Part shown: one piece after another, positions 8,159 to 17,495 of the stretch
Numbering within the stretch: position 1 is the stretch's first letter
Layout: the number at the start of each line of letters is the position of its first letter
Source: Chachezhania sediminis
GTDB taxonomy: Bacteria; Pseudomonadota; Alphaproteobacteria; Rhodobacterales; Rhodobacteraceae
Reading direction: 5' to 3'
DNA length: 43,725 bases
Assembly (NCBI RefSeq): GCF_009765275.1
Contig: NZ_VOPH01000019.1
Coordinates: 1 to 43,725, forward strand
The notes under the pieces: model-generated
Told to the model about the DNA's origin: nothing
Databases searched by the model: none
What the model saw: only the letters and a program-made list of their open reading frames with translations
Made by a program: the position numbers and the translations under genes

Positions 8159-8881
8159 ATGACGAAATCGAACCGCCTTTTCGAAACGATCCAGATTTTC
8201 AGGTCTGTCGACGGACCGATCCGGGCGGAAGACCTTGCCGCGCGGCTCGAAGTGTCGGTCCGCACTGTCTACCGCGATATCGCGGCGCTTCAGGCCATGC
8301 GTACGCCGATAGAGGGCGAACCCGGGATCGGCTATGTCATGCGCCGGGGCTATGATCTGCCGCCACTCAACTTCGACGAGGAGGAGGTGGAGGCGCTGCG
8401 CGTCGGGCTCTGCATGCTCAGCCGGTCGGGCGACCGTGCGCTTTGCCGGGCGGCGGAACGGATTTCGGCAAAGATCGATGCGCTTCATGCTCCGGCGGAC
8501 TGGCTTCAGGTTTCCCCCTGGGGGGCGCCGGCCGACGATCCGGAACTGGGCTGCGTGTCCAAGGCGATGTTGCGCGCGGCCGTCCGGGACGAACGCGTGC
8601 TGCGGATCGACTATATGGATGGGGCCGGCGTGCGCACCACGCGCGATATCCGGCCCATCGGCGTGGTCTATCACATCAACGCGGTTCTTCTTGCGGCATG
8701 GTGCGAACTTCGCGGGGGCCTGCGCCATTTCCGTACCGACCGGATCTATGCCTGTGAACCGACCGGCGCCTGTTTCGCCGGTCAGGGAGAGATCCTCCGC
8801 CAGATCTGGTCAGAGCGGAATCGCTGGGACCTTGGCGCCCGTGACCTGACAGGCGCGGAGGCTGCGGTCGAAACTGCGTAG
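8159..8881 (+). CDS. YafY-type HTH/WYL-domain transcriptional regulator
   Basis: A 240-residue protein with an N-terminal DeoR-like winged helix (DLAARLEVSVRTVYRDIAAL at about residues 23-42) and a C-terminal WYL-like ligand-binding half that includes VLRIDYMDGAG and IRPIGVVYHINAVLLAAWCE. The ATG at 8159 was preferred because it opens directly with TKSNRLFETIQIF, the usual family beginning; an upstream in-frame start at 8027 would place the operator inside the gene. WYL proteins sense small molecules or nucleic acids and often repress stress or defence genes. The neighbours are a nuclease/ATPase pair beyond a scar and a small divergent frame. Targets other than its own promoter are unknown. 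Confidence 0.88.
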   Translation: MTKSNRLFETIQIFRSVDGPIRAEDLAARLEVSVRTVYRDIAALQAMRTPIEGEPGIGYVMRRGYDLPPLNFDEEEVEALRVGLCMLSRSGDRALCRAAERISAKIDALHAPADWLQVSPWGAPADDPELGCVSKAMLRAAVRDERVLRIDYMDGAGVRTTRDIRPIGVVYHINAVLLAAWCELRGGLRHFRTDRIYACEPTGACFAGQGEILRQIWSERNRWDLGARDLTGAEAAVETA

Positions 8882-9013
8882 ACTTGCTTGCGCTGTATCG
8901 TCGTGCCGTCACGGCAAGGGCCAAAGCCTGCTGTCGCCAGGGCGCAATGCGGCGCCCTTGACCGGAAACCCGCCACACCTCCGGATTTCCGGACGGTCAG
9001 CGGCGGATGCGCT

Positions 9014-10501
9014 TCAGGTGCCCCGCAGTTCGGCGACGGCTTCCGACAACAGACGGACGCCGTCCGGGATCAGGGTCTTGTCGATGCAGGAATATCCCAG
9101 CCGCATGCCAGAGCGGCCTTCGTGCAGGTTCTCGAAATTCTTGCTCGACTCCTCGAAATAGACCGATCGGCGCGCGGCCGCTTCCTGCAGGGCCAGGGTG
9201 TCCAGCCCGTCGGCGAAGCTGAAGTAACAGCTGCTTCCGCCAAAGCGGGCACGGTCCTTCAGTTCGGGCAGATAGGTGTAAAGCGCGTCCCGCGTCACCC
9301 TTGCACGGGCGCGGTATTCGTCCCGTAAACGGGCGATGAACCTGTCGAAATGACCGCGCTCCAGAAACAGGCCGACGGAATTCTGATTGTTGATCGGCGG
9401 ATGACGCAGGACATGATGCCGGAACGAGCGGGCCTCGGAGACGAAATCGCGGTCGGCCACCAGAAAACCGATCCGAAGCCCCGGCATCAGCGACTTGGTC
9501 AGGCTGCCGATGTAGATCACGTTCCCGTAGTGATCCAGCGCCTTGAGCGCGGGGACCGCTTTCTCGTCGAAGGTGGTTTCGGCCTCATAGTCGTCTTCTA
9601 TGATGAAGATGCCTTTCTTCCGCGTTTCGCGCAAAAAGGCGTGGCGGCGGGATTCCGACATGGTCACCGTTGTCGGGTGCTGGTGCGTGGTGGTGACATA
9701 AAGACAGCTGCACTCCAGCGCCGCGGGCGACAGGATCAGCCCCTCGTCATCCATGGGCAGGTGGCGGACCTCGTGCCCTTCCATGCGCGCGATATTGGCG
9801 GCTTCGGGATAGCCGGGGTTTTCCACGCCCAGCACGCCCCGCTTCTTCAGCAGAAGTTTCAGCGCGGTATAAAGCGCATTCTGCCCGCCGACGGTGATCA
9901 GGACCTCGTCCGGATTGGCATAGATCCCCCGCGGCTGCAGGACCCGCAGGATCAGCTGTTCGATCAGAAGCGGGTCGTCGACAGTGGAAAAATCCATCGC
10001 CCAGTTGCGAATCTGGATCGAGTTCACGGAATCCCGCACGCATTCCCGCCAGGCACCGACGGGAAACATGTTGGGATCCACATGGCCGCTGATGAACGGA
10101 TAGCGGAAGCGGACCAGCGCATCGTGCGGCTTCGTGGTGCGCGGCTGGTCATAGGTGGAATCGCCGAAATGCGCCTTGAAATCGAAACGATCCGGGGGGT
10201 CCTGGTCTGCCCCCGGCATGACCGCGGCATCCCGCGCGGCGTGGGCGTCCGGGGAAATGAAGTATCCCGACCGGCGCTTGCTGGCGATGAACCCGTCCTG
10301 GCGCAGCGCATCGTAGGCAAGAGACACCGTGTTGTTGCTGACATGAAGCCGGCGTGCGAAATCCCGGATCGACGGCAGCGCATAGTTCGGAGGAAACCGG
10401 CCGGACACGACCGCGATGGCGATCTGGCGGCGGATCTGCATCTGCAGGCTCTCGACCGACTCGCGGTCGAGCTGGATCAGGGTTTCGATCATCTGGTTCA
10501 T
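9014..10501 (-). CDS. MocR-family (GntR HTH plus aminotransferase-like) regulator, TauR-like
   Basis: A 495-residue fusion of an N-terminal GntR winged helix (LPSIRDFARRLHVSNNTVSL, about 42-61) and a fold-type I aminotransferase domain. The PLP-binding lysine is in IGSLTKSLMPGLRIGF (Lys336), and IIEDDYEAE provides the cofactor-ring aspartate, so PLP binding should be intact. The ATG at 10501 follows AGGAGG at a proper distance; a longer frame to 10573 lacks support. It lies 121 bp downstream of a taurine-pyruvate-type aminotransferase gene on the same strand. In Rhodobacteraceae the MocR protein TauR controls taurine use beside tpa, so a TauR-like role for this module is likely, though the effector could be another amine. 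Confidence 0.88.
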   Translation of the reverse strand: MNQMIETLIQLDRESVESLQMQIRRQIAIAVVSGRFPPNYALPSIRDFARRLHVSNNTVSLAYDALRQDGFIASKRRSGYFISPDAHAARDAAVMPGADQDPPDRFDFKAHFGDSTYDQPRTTKPHDALVRFRYPFISGHVDPNMFPVGAWRECVRDSVNSIQIRNWAMDFSTVDDPLLIEQLILRVLQPRGIYANPDEVLITVGGQNALYTALKLLLKKRGVLGVENPGYPEAANIARMEGHEVRHLPMDDEGLILSPAALECSCLYVTTTHQHPTTVTMSESRRHAFLRETRKKGIFIIEDDYEAETTFDEKAVPALKALDHYGNVIYIGSLTKSLMPGLRIGFLVADRDFVSEARSFRHHVLRHPPINNQNSVGLFLERGHFDRFIARLRDEYRARARVTRDALYTYLPELKDRARFGGSSCYFSFADGLDTLALQEAAARRSVYFEESSKNFENLHEGRSGMRLGYSCIDKTLIPDGVRLLSEAVAELRGT

Positions 10502-10622
10502 CGCCGCCTCCTGAAGGCCTCCGGAACAATGGGCCAGCCAGCACGACAGGCGAAGACTAGCGCCGCCGTGCACGGGGCGCCAGCGCCCTGAAACCCGGCG
10601 CGCAGGCGTCTGCCGCAGGGCT

Positions 10623-12002
10623 TCAGGCGGGAAAGACCCGCGACAGGCCCGTGCCGATCGCCGAGAGGATCCGGTCGATATCCGCCTCGGTCGCGATCAG
10701 GGCGGGCGCAAGGCACAGGGTCGTGTTCAGGCCCTTCATCGACCGGTTCATTGCGCCGATGATGACACCTTCGGACTTGGCTTCGGCAAGGACACGCGTC
10801 ACCAGGGCTTCGCTTACCGGTTCCTTCGTGTCGCGGTCGCGGACCAGTTCGGCGCCCTGAAGCAACCCGATGCCGCGCACATCGCCGATCACCGCGTGCC
10901 GGTCCTGAAGCGCCCGCAGGCCCTGATGAAGCCGTTCACCCATGCGCCGGGAATTCTGCAGAAGGCCCTCGCGTTCGATGATGTCTATGGTTTCGAGCGC
11001 TGCGGCCGGGCCCACCGTGCAGCCGCCGAAGGTTGAGATATCGCGGAAATGGGCCATCGGGTCCGTTTCGTCCTTGAACAGGTCGAATATGGCATTGGTC
11101 GTCGCCACGGCCGAGATCGCGGCATAGCCCGAGCCCAATCCCTTGGCCATGGTCACGAAATCCGGCTCGATCCCGTAATTCTGATAGCCGAACCACGTCC
11201 CGGTGCGGCCCAGGCCGCAGACCACCTCGTCGATATGAAGAAGAATGTCGTATTTCCGGCAGATCTCCTGCACGCGCGGCCAATAACCTTCGGGGGGCGT
11301 GATGATACCGCCACCCGCGGTGACGGGTTCCAGGCACAGAAGCCCGATCGTATCGGGCCCTTCACGCAGGATGACCTCTTCGATGGCATCCGCGGCGCGC
11401 CGGCCGTAATCGTCCGCATCCCACTGCCTGCGATATTCAAGACAATGCGGGACCTTCACGAACCCTTCCGGCAGGGGGCCGTATTCATCCGCCCGTTCCG
11501 GCTGTCCGCCCGCGGCAAGGGTTGCAATGCTCGAACCGTGGTAGTCGCGATCGCGAAACAGGATCTTCGATTTGCGGCCGCCGCGATGGCGGGCCGAGAT
11601 CTGGCGCACCATCTTGAAGACCTTCTCGTTCGCCTCCGACCCGGAATTGGCCAGATAGATGCGGTCGAGGCCGGGCATAAGCCCAAGAAGACGCCGGGCA
11701 AGCTGTGCGCCCGGGATCGTTCCGGCGCTGCCTGCGAAATAGTTCATCCGCACGGCCTGATCGCGCATCGCATCGGCAATGCTCTCGCGCCCGTAACCGA
11801 CATTGACCGTCCAGACACCACCCGAAACGGCGTCGAGATATTCGCGCCCCCGGGCATCCCAGACGGTCAGGCCCCGTCCTTCGACCACAATGAACGGATC
11901 CGCGGTTTCCAGCGCCTTGTGCTGCAGCATGTGGTGCCAGACATGCGCCCGGTCGAGTTCGACGACCCCGGAAATGTCATTGGTCTTGTACGCAGTGTCC
12001 AT
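10623..12002 (-). CDS. tpa: Class III aminotransferase, taurine-pyruvate aminotransferase type
   Basis: PLP enzyme expected to move the amino group of an omega-amino compound to pyruvate; for Tpa the reaction is taurine + pyruvate to sulfoacetaldehyde + alanine. The 459 residues match the Tpa pattern in long stretches: YLDAVSGGVWTVNVGYGRE, MNYFAGSAGTIPGAQ, GFVKVPHCLEYRRQW, and EPVTAGGGIITPPEGYWPR. The cofactor aspartate is in HIDEVVCG (Asp258) and the Schiff-base lysine in TMAKGLGSGYAA (Lys287). A GGAGG precedes the ATG at 12002. It heads a minus-strand pair with the MocR regulator and is divergent from the ABC transporter operon. No xsc, pta or tauABC gene is on the plasmid, so sulfoacetaldehyde would need chromosomal enzymes, or the real substrate may be a related amine. 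Confidence 0.8.
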   Translation of the reverse strand: MDTAYKTNDISGVVELDRAHVWHHMLQHKALETADPFIVVEGRGLTVWDARGREYLDAVSGGVWTVNVGYGRESIADAMRDQAVRMNYFAGSAGTIPGAQLARRLLGLMPGLDRIYLANSGSEANEKVFKMVRQISARHRGGRKSKILFRDRDYHGSSIATLAAGGQPERADEYGPLPEGFVKVPHCLEYRRQWDADDYGRRAADAIEEVILREGPDTIGLLCLEPVTAGGGIITPPEGYWPRVQEICRKYDILLHIDEVVCGLGRTGTWFGYQNYGIEPDFVTMAKGLGSGYAAISAVATTNAIFDLFKDETDPMAHFRDISTFGGCTVGPAAALETIDIIEREGLLQNSRRMGERLHQGLRALQDRHAVIGDVRGIGLLQGAELVRDRDTKEPVSEALVTRVLAEAKSEGVIIGAMNRSMKGLNTTLCLAPALIATEADIDRILSAIGTGLSRVFPA

Positions 12003-12308
12003 CTCTCATGCCTCCGTATTGCAGCCGCGTCACCGCGGGCCCTGGCTGGCCGAGCCATAAGCCGGACGGAAGATGGACCGGTAGGTACAGTCGGGCGCCA
12101 ACTGTGGGTGCAGTTCCGCACGGGCGCTGCCGATCGGCGGTCCCGGCCAATCTGTAACCACGGTTAGGCCGCATCTGCACCTATGCAGACATTTTCGACG
12201 CGCTTAACGGTTCACGGGACACCTTCCGCGAATTTCCCGAAGCCCGTTTCAAAGCACTGAGAAACGGACAGGGATCGTTTGCCCAAAAGAAAAAGGACCA
12301 ACAGGAAA
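12003..12308. promoter_or_regulatory. Divergent control region between tpa and the ABC transporter operon
   Basis: The 306 bp hold no gene. Two small symmetric elements are visible: AACTG-N6-CAGTT near 12108-12123 and CTGCA-CCTA-TGCAG at 12175-12188. Either could be part of a MocR binding site, which in this family is often made of short repeats. I cannot place the two promoters with confidence. Confidence 0.4.
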
Positions 12309-13880
12309 ATGTTCAAGATCAAACGCTTGATTGCATCTGCGGCCCTGGCATCCGTGACCGCGGCGCCGCTCTACGCCGAAACCTTGCGCGCCGTGATGCA
12401 TTCCGACCTGCGGCTGACCGATCCGGTCATGGCCAGTTCGTATATCACCCGCGACCATGGTTACATGATCTACGACACGCTCGTCGCCATGGACGAAAAC
12501 TCTGTCGTCCGGCCACAGATGGCGGATTGGTCGATGTCCGACGACGGCCTCGTTTACACGTTCACGCTGCGCGACGGGCTGAAATGGCACGACGGCACGC
12601 CGGTGCGGCCCGAAGACTGCATTGCTTCGCTGAAACGCTGGGGCAGCCGCGACACGATGGGCCGGCAGATGATGAGCTTCGTCGCGTCCATGGAACCGGT
12701 CGACGAAAAAAGCTTCCGGATCGTCCTGTCGGAACCGTTCGGGCCGCTCATGGACACGATCGGCAAGCCGTCGTCCCTTGTGCCCTTCATGATGCCCGAA
12801 CGCGTTGCCTCGACCCCGGCGACCGAAGCGATCTCGGACTTCACCGGTTCCGGCCCCTTCGAATTCGTCCGGGACGAATTTCAGCCCGGCGTGAAGGCCG
12901 TCTACCTGAAGAATGAAGACTACATCCCCCGGAACGAACCCCCAAGCTGGGGCGCTGGCGGCAAGGTGGTGCATTTCGACAGGGTCGAATGGATCAACAT
13001 GCCGGACAGCCAGACCGCGATCAACGCGCTGTCCTCGGGAGAGGTCGACTTCCTCGAAGCGCCGATGATGGACCTGCTGCCGATCCTCGAAAGCAATCCC
13101 GAAATCACCATCAAGACGCTGAACCCGCTAGGCGGGCAGACGCTGGCGCGGATGAACTTCCTTCAGCCGCCGTTCGACGATCCCAGGCTGCGCCGCGCTG
13201 CCGCCCTGTCGTTCAAGCAGGAAGACTTCCTGCTGGCGCTGGTCGGCAATCCCGATCTGATCACGCCCTGCGCCGCCATGATGGGGTGCGGCACCAAGAT
13301 GGACTTCGCCGTCGGCGGCGAAAAGATTGCCGCGGGCACCGGGCAGGAAGAGGCAAAGGCGCTCTTGAAGGAGGCCGGTTACGACGGCACCCCGGTGGTG
13401 ATCCTGCAGACGACGGACGTGCCGGTCCTGAAGACCCAGCCGGTCGTTGCCGCCGATGCGCTGCGCGCGGTCGGGTTCAATGTCACCTCCCTGCCGATGG
13501 ACTGGCAATCCGTGGCCACGCGCGCGCGCAACAAGGGGCCGGCCGATGAAGGCGGGTGGAATATCATGTTCTCGTACCTTGGCGTCGCCGACGTGATGAA
13601 CCCGCTGGGCCACTTGTTCATGGACGGCAATGGCGAACAGGGCACCTTCGGCTGGGCCGACCTGCCGCACCTGAACGAACTGCGGGCCGAATTCGCCGCG
13701 GCCCCCACGGAAGAGGCACGCATGGCGCTGGCCAAGGAAATCCAGGCCTATGCCTACGAGCAGACAACGTATGTGCCGCTTGGACAGTTCGTCTCGCCAA
13801 GCGCGTTCCGGTCGGATCTCGAAGGCTTCGTGACCGGTCCGGCTGCGCCGTATTTCTGGAATGTGAAGCGGGCCCGGTAA
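12309..13880 (+). CDS. Peptide/amide ABC transporter substrate-binding protein (SBP family 5)
   Basis: Periplasmic binding protein of the DppA/OppA class, 523 residues. The chosen ATG at 12309 has AGGA just upstream and starts a good signal peptide, MFKIKRLIASAALASVTA, with likely cleavage after LYA. Family hallmarks include LRDGLKWHDGTPVRPEDC near residue 90 and a PLGHLFMDGNGEQGTFGW region. It is the first gene of an operon with two permeases, a double ATPase and an amidase, so it should set the specificity of uptake. Family 5 proteins bind peptides, opines, glycosides and other amides; the ligand here is not evident. A longer frame from a TTG at 12279 would add residues unlike a signal peptide. 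Confidence 0.9.
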   Translation: MFKIKRLIASAALASVTAAPLYAETLRAVMHSDLRLTDPVMASSYITRDHGYMIYDTLVAMDENSVVRPQMADWSMSDDGLVYTFTLRDGLKWHDGTPVRPEDCIASLKRWGSRDTMGRQMMSFVASMEPVDEKSFRIVLSEPFGPLMDTIGKPSSLVPFMMPERVASTPATEAISDFTGSGPFEFVRDEFQPGVKAVYLKNEDYIPRNEPPSWGAGGKVVHFDRVEWINMPDSQTAINALSSGEVDFLEAPMMDLLPILESNPEITIKTLNPLGGQTLARMNFLQPPFDDPRLRRAAALSFKQEDFLLALVGNPDLITPCAAMMGCGTKMDFAVGGEKIAAGTGQEEAKALLKEAGYDGTPVVILQTTDVPVLKTQPVVAADALRAVGFNVTSLPMDWQSVATRARNKGPADEGGWNIMFSYLGVADVMNPLGHLFMDGNGEQGTFGWADLPHLNELRAEFAAAPTEEARMALAKEIQAYAYEQTTYVPLGQFVSPSAFRSDLEGFVTGPAAPYFWNVKRAR

Positions 13881-13895
13881 CCGTAACGGAACCCC

Positions 13896-13920
13896 GGGCG
13901 GCGCGCGTGGCGGGCCGCCC
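13896..13920 (+). terminator. Intercistronic hairpin between binding protein and permease genes
   Basis: GGGCGGC-N11-GCCGCCC lies in the 56-bp gap with no T-run after it. Such stems often stabilise the abundant binding-protein mRNA and reduce read-through into permease genes; that role is inferred. Confidence 0.45.
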
Positions 13921-13936
13921 TTCCAGCCGAAGGTGA

Positions 13937-14884
13937 ATGCCTGTGATCTTCTACGTTCTGAAACGGATTCTCGCGACGGTGCCGGTCATGGCCTTCGTGG
14001 CAATCTTCGTCTTCCTGCTTCTGCGGCTGACGCCGGGCGATCCTGCCGTCGCCATCGCCGGAGATCAGGCGACAGAGGAGCAGCTGCGCCAGATCCGCGC
14101 CGCGCTGTCGCTGGACCAGCCGCTTCTGGTCCAGTTCGTGACCTGGATCCAGCAAATCGTCCGTCTCGATTTCGGCAAGTCGCTGATCTCGGGCCTGCCC
14201 GTGTCCGAGCTTATCGCGCAACGGCTGGAACCGACCCTGTCCATCGCACTGGTCACGATCAGCATGTCCGTTCTTGTGGCGGTGCCCCTGGGCGTTCTGA
14301 CCGCCTGGAAACAGGGAAGCTGGATCGACCGGGGCGCGGTCGCCTTTTCGGTGCTGGGTTTTTCCATTCCCGTCTTCGTCATCGCCTACATGCTGATTCA
14401 GCTTTTCGCGATCGACCTGCGCTGGCTTCCGGTTCAGGGCTTCGCCCCGCTGTCGCGCGGGCTGGGCCCCTTCCTGTCGCATGCCATCCTTCCCAGTGTC
14501 GTGCTGTCCGTGATCTATGTCGCGCTGATTGCCAGGATGACGCGGGCGGCCATGCTGGATGTCATTCACGAGGATTTCGTGCGCACCGCCCGGGCAAAGG
14601 GCTGCACGGAACCCAGGGTTCTTTTCCGTCATGCGCTGCGCAACGCGGCAATCCCCATCCTGACGGTGGTCGGCACCGGTCTGGCACTCTTGATCTCGGG
14701 CGTGGTCGTCACCGAAAGCGTGTTCAACCTGCCCGGTCTCGGGCGGCTGACGATCGATGCGGTGATGGCCCGGGATTACCCGGTCATCCAGGCCATGATC
14801 CTTGTGACCAGCGCGGTCTACGTGCTTATCAACCTGCTTATCGACCTCGCCTACAGCCTCTTCGACCCAAGGATTAAGTACTGA
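13937..14884 (+). CDS. ABC transporter permease, DppB type
   Basis: Inner-membrane permease of 315 residues. It has the DppB/OppB opening (FYVLKRILATVPVM, then FLLLRLTPGDPA), about six hydrophobic spans and the EAA-like loop DVIHEDFVRTARAKGCTEPR that contacts the ATPase. Its last base overlaps the next start (TGATG), indicating translational coupling. It should form the translocation path with the following DppC-type protein. Confidence 0.92.
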   Translation: MPVIFYVLKRILATVPVMAFVAIFVFLLLRLTPGDPAVAIAGDQATEEQLRQIRAALSLDQPLLVQFVTWIQQIVRLDFGKSLISGLPVSELIAQRLEPTLSIALVTISMSVLVAVPLGVLTAWKQGSWIDRGAVAFSVLGFSIPVFVIAYMLIQLFAIDLRWLPVQGFAPLSRGLGPFLSHAILPSVVLSVIYVALIARMTRAAMLDVIHEDFVRTARAKGCTEPRVLFRHALRNAAIPILTVVGTGLALLISGVVVTESVFNLPGLGRLTIDAVMARDYPVIQAMILVTSAVYVLINLLIDLAYSLFDPRIKY

Positions 14885-15768
14885 TGTCAGGCCCTGTCGA
14901 AACCGCGCTGTCGCGCCCTGCCCTGCTGTCCGTCCTGTCCAGCCTCATGACCGGTCGCAAGGGGGTGGTGATCGGGGTCACGGTCGCGGTCCTGTTCGCC
15001 GTCGCCGCCCTGTCGGCGCTTGCGCCACTGCTGGCCCCCTACGATCCGCTGGCGCTGAACATGACCGCGCGGCTCAGACCGTCCTCTGCCGAGCATCTGA
15101 TGGGGACCGATGCCTATGGCCGCGATATCTTCTCGCGCGTGCTTTACGGTGGGCGCATCTCTCTGGTGATCGGCGTCGGTGCCACGCTCCTGGCGGTCGG
15201 GACCGGTCTTGTGATCGGGCTTGTGTCCGGATTCTTCCGCGCGGCGGACGCGGTGATCATGCGGATCATGGACGGTCTGATGGCGATGCCCGCCGTTCTT
15301 CTTGCGGTGGCAATCGTCGCCCTGGCCGGCGCCTCTGTCGGGACCGTTCTGGTGGCGATCACCATCCCGGAAATACCGCGTGTCGCACGGATCGTCCGCG
15401 CCGTGATCCTGTCGACCCGCTCTGCCCCCTTCGTCGAGGCGGCCCGGATATCCGGCACGCGGATTGGCAAGCTGATGTGGCGCCACCTGATCCCTTCGAC
15501 CGTCGCCCCCCTTCTGGTCCAGGGCAGCTATGTCTTCGCGTCGGCCATTCTGACAGAAGCCGTGCTGTCGTTCCTTGGCGTCGGGATCAGCCCGGACATT
15601 CCCACATGGGGAAACATCATGTCCGAAGGGCGTATGTTCTTCTCGCTCCGGCCCGGCATGATCTTCTGGCCCGCGCTCATCCTGTCGCTGGTGATCCTGG
15701 CCGCAAACATGCTGGGCGATGTCCTGCGCGATCATTTCGACCCCCGCAGCAAAACAGGAAGAGCGTGA
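14884..15768 (+). CDS. ABC transporter permease, DppC type
   Basis: Second inner-membrane permease, 294 residues. Typical DppC features are an N-terminal span, then YDPLALNMTARLRPSSAEHL and GTDAYGRDIFSRVLYGGRIS before the core domain, and the sequence FVEAARISGTRIGKLMWRH as the coupling loop. It overlaps dppB by one base and is followed one base later by the ATPase start, so the genes are one translational unit. Confidence 0.92.
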   Translation: MSGPVETALSRPALLSVLSSLMTGRKGVVIGVTVAVLFAVAALSALAPLLAPYDPLALNMTARLRPSSAEHLMGTDAYGRDIFSRVLYGGRISLVIGVGATLLAVGTGLVIGLVSGFFRAADAVIMRIMDGLMAMPAVLLAVAIVALAGASVGTVLVAITIPEIPRVARIVRAVILSTRSAPFVEAARISGTRIGKLMWRHLIPSTVAPLLVQGSYVFASAILTEAVLSFLGVGISPDIPTWGNIMSEGRMFFSLRPGMIFWPALILSLVILAANMLGDVLRDHFDPRSKTGRA

Positions 15769-15769
15769 C

Positions 15770-17458
15770 ATGACCGGAGCATCCCCCGAGGCGCCCGTAC
15801 TCGACATCCGCGACCTGACGATCCGTCTCCGGGGGCGCGATGGCGCCACGCTTTTGCAGGACGTGTCGCTTTCCGTCGCCGCCGGTGAAACGCTCTGCCT
15901 CGTGGGCGAAAGCGGCTCGGGCAAGTCGCTGACATCGCTGGCGACGATGGGCCTTCTGCCCGAGGCCGACCTCGAGATCGGCGGCGGCAGCATCCGCCTG
16001 TGCGGGGAAGAGCTGCGCGGCGCGTCCCGCAAGCGGTTGCAGGCCCTGCGGACGACCCGCATGTCGATGATCTTCCAGGAGCCGATGACGGCCCTGAACC
16101 CGGTCGCACGGATCGGCGACCAGATCGAAGAAGTGCTGTTGATCCACACCCAGCTCGGCACGGCCGAGAGGCGGGCCAGGGTGCTCGACATACTCGCCAA
16201 GGTGAACCTGCCGGATCCGCGGGCGATCATGCGCGCCTATCCCGACCAGCTTTCGGGCGGCCAGCGCCAGCGCGTCATGATCGCCATGGCGCTGGTGCTG
16301 GAACCGGCCCTGCTGATCGCCGACGAACCGACGACCGCGCTGGATGTGACGACACAGAAACAGGTCCTGGACCTGATCCGCACCCTGCAGAAGGATCGCG
16401 GGACGGCGATCCTGTTCATCACCCACGACATGGGTGTGGTCGCCGAAATCGCCGATCGCGTGGCGGTGCTGAACGCCGGCGCTATGGTCGAGACCGGATC
16501 GCTGCAGGGTGTCCTGAGCAATCCAACCAGGGACTACACCCGCGCCCTGCTGAAGGCCGTTCCCGGGCTTGAACCCCGACCGGCGCGACCGGACACCAGC
16601 GCGGGATTCGCGCTGGAACTGGACGGGCTGGACAAGACCTTCGGCCGCAGGGGGATCTTCGGCCGCGGGCGCGAAGTCAGGGCGCTCGACGACATCTCGC
16701 TTCATCTCAGACCCGGCCGGACGCTGGGCATCGTCGGCGAAAGCGGTTCGGGAAAGTCGACGCTGGCGCGTTGCGTCATGCAGCTCGAAGCCCCCGACAG
16801 CGGTGTCATCCGGGTGTGCGGCGACCATGTCGACAACCTGCACGGCGCTTCGCTTCGAAACATGCGGCGCCGCATCCAGATGGTCTTTCAGGACCCCTAT
16901 CGCTCGCTCAACCCGCGCGTCACTGTCGGCGAAACCATTGCCGAAGCGCCGATCAACTACGGCATGCCCCATGCCGAAGCCCTGGCGCTGGCCCGTGACC
17001 TTCTGGTCAAGGTCGGTCTGCCCCGGAACGCCGCGGACCGGCTGCCGCATCAGTTCTCTGGCGGGCAGCGGCAGCGTATCGCCATTGCCCGGGCGATCGC
17101 CGTCGAACCCGACGTTCTGGTCGCGGACGAGGCGGTGTCGGCCCTGGACGTCTCGGTACAGGCGCAGGTCCTGGATCTGTTCGAGCAGATCCAGGCGGAA
17201 ATGGGTGTCGCGATCCTCTTCATCACACACGATCTGCGGGTGGCGGCCAGGATCTGCGACGACATTGCGGTGATGCGCGGGGGCCAGCTTGTCGAATGGG
17301 GCCCCGCTGCCGCCGTGCTGACCGCGTCGCGGCAGGACTATACAAGACGCCTTCTGGCTGCCGCGCCCGGCAGCCACTGGGACTTTGCCCGCTTTCGACC
17401 GTTTCCCGTGCGAGCGCCGGACATGACGGGCATCGCTGCACCCGGCCGTCCGGCATAG
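15770..17458 (+). CDS. ABC transporter ATPase with two nucleotide-binding domains (DppD-DppF fusion)
   Basis: A 562-residue protein carrying both ATPase halves of a peptide-type importer. Domain 1 has Walker A GESGSGKS (46-53) and signature LSGGQRQR (about 160-167). Domain 2 has Walker [10 protein letters not shown] (about 323-331) and signature FSGGQRQR (about 428-435), each followed by a Walker B segment ([22 protein letters not shown]). The ATG at 15770 starts one base after the DppC stop; a longer frame to 15719 would overlap dppC. The fused form is common for glutathione- and peptide-type importers in proteobacteria. Both sites look catalytically complete. Confidence 0.93.
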   Translation: MTGASPEAPVLDIRDLTIRLRGRDGATLLQDVSLSVAAGETLCLVGESGSGKSLTSLATMGLLPEADLEIGGGSIRLCGEELRGASRKRLQALRTTRMSMIFQEPMTALNPVARIGDQIEEVLLIHTQLGTAERRARVLDILAKVNLPDPRAIMRAYPDQLSGGQRQRVMIAMALVLEPALLIADEPTTALDVTTQKQVLDLIRTLQKDRGTAILFITHDMGVVAEIADRVAVLNAGAMVETGSLQGVLSNPTRDYTRALLKAVPGLEPRPARPDTSAGFALELDGLDKTFGRRGIFGRGREVRALDDISLHLRPGRTLGIVGESGSGKSTLARCVMQLEAPDSGVIRVCGDHVDNLHGASLRNMRRRIQMVFQDPYRSLNPRVTVGETIAEAPINYGMPHAEALALARDLLVKVGLPRNAADRLPHQFSGGQRQRIAIARAIAVEPDVLVADEAVSALDVSVQAQVLDLFEQIQAEMGVAILFITHDLRVAARICDDIAVMRGGQLVEWGPAAAVLTASRQDYTRRLLAAAPGSHWDFARFRPFPVRAPDMTGIAAPGRPA

Positions 17459-17495
17459 ACGCAAGAATACAGCCATAACCCGAGAGACAAGAAGC

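Noticed and set aside
12279-12308. Upstream TTG start for the first binding protein
   Set aside because: It would put a run of Lys and Arg before the signal peptide; the ATG at 12309 has its own ribosome site.
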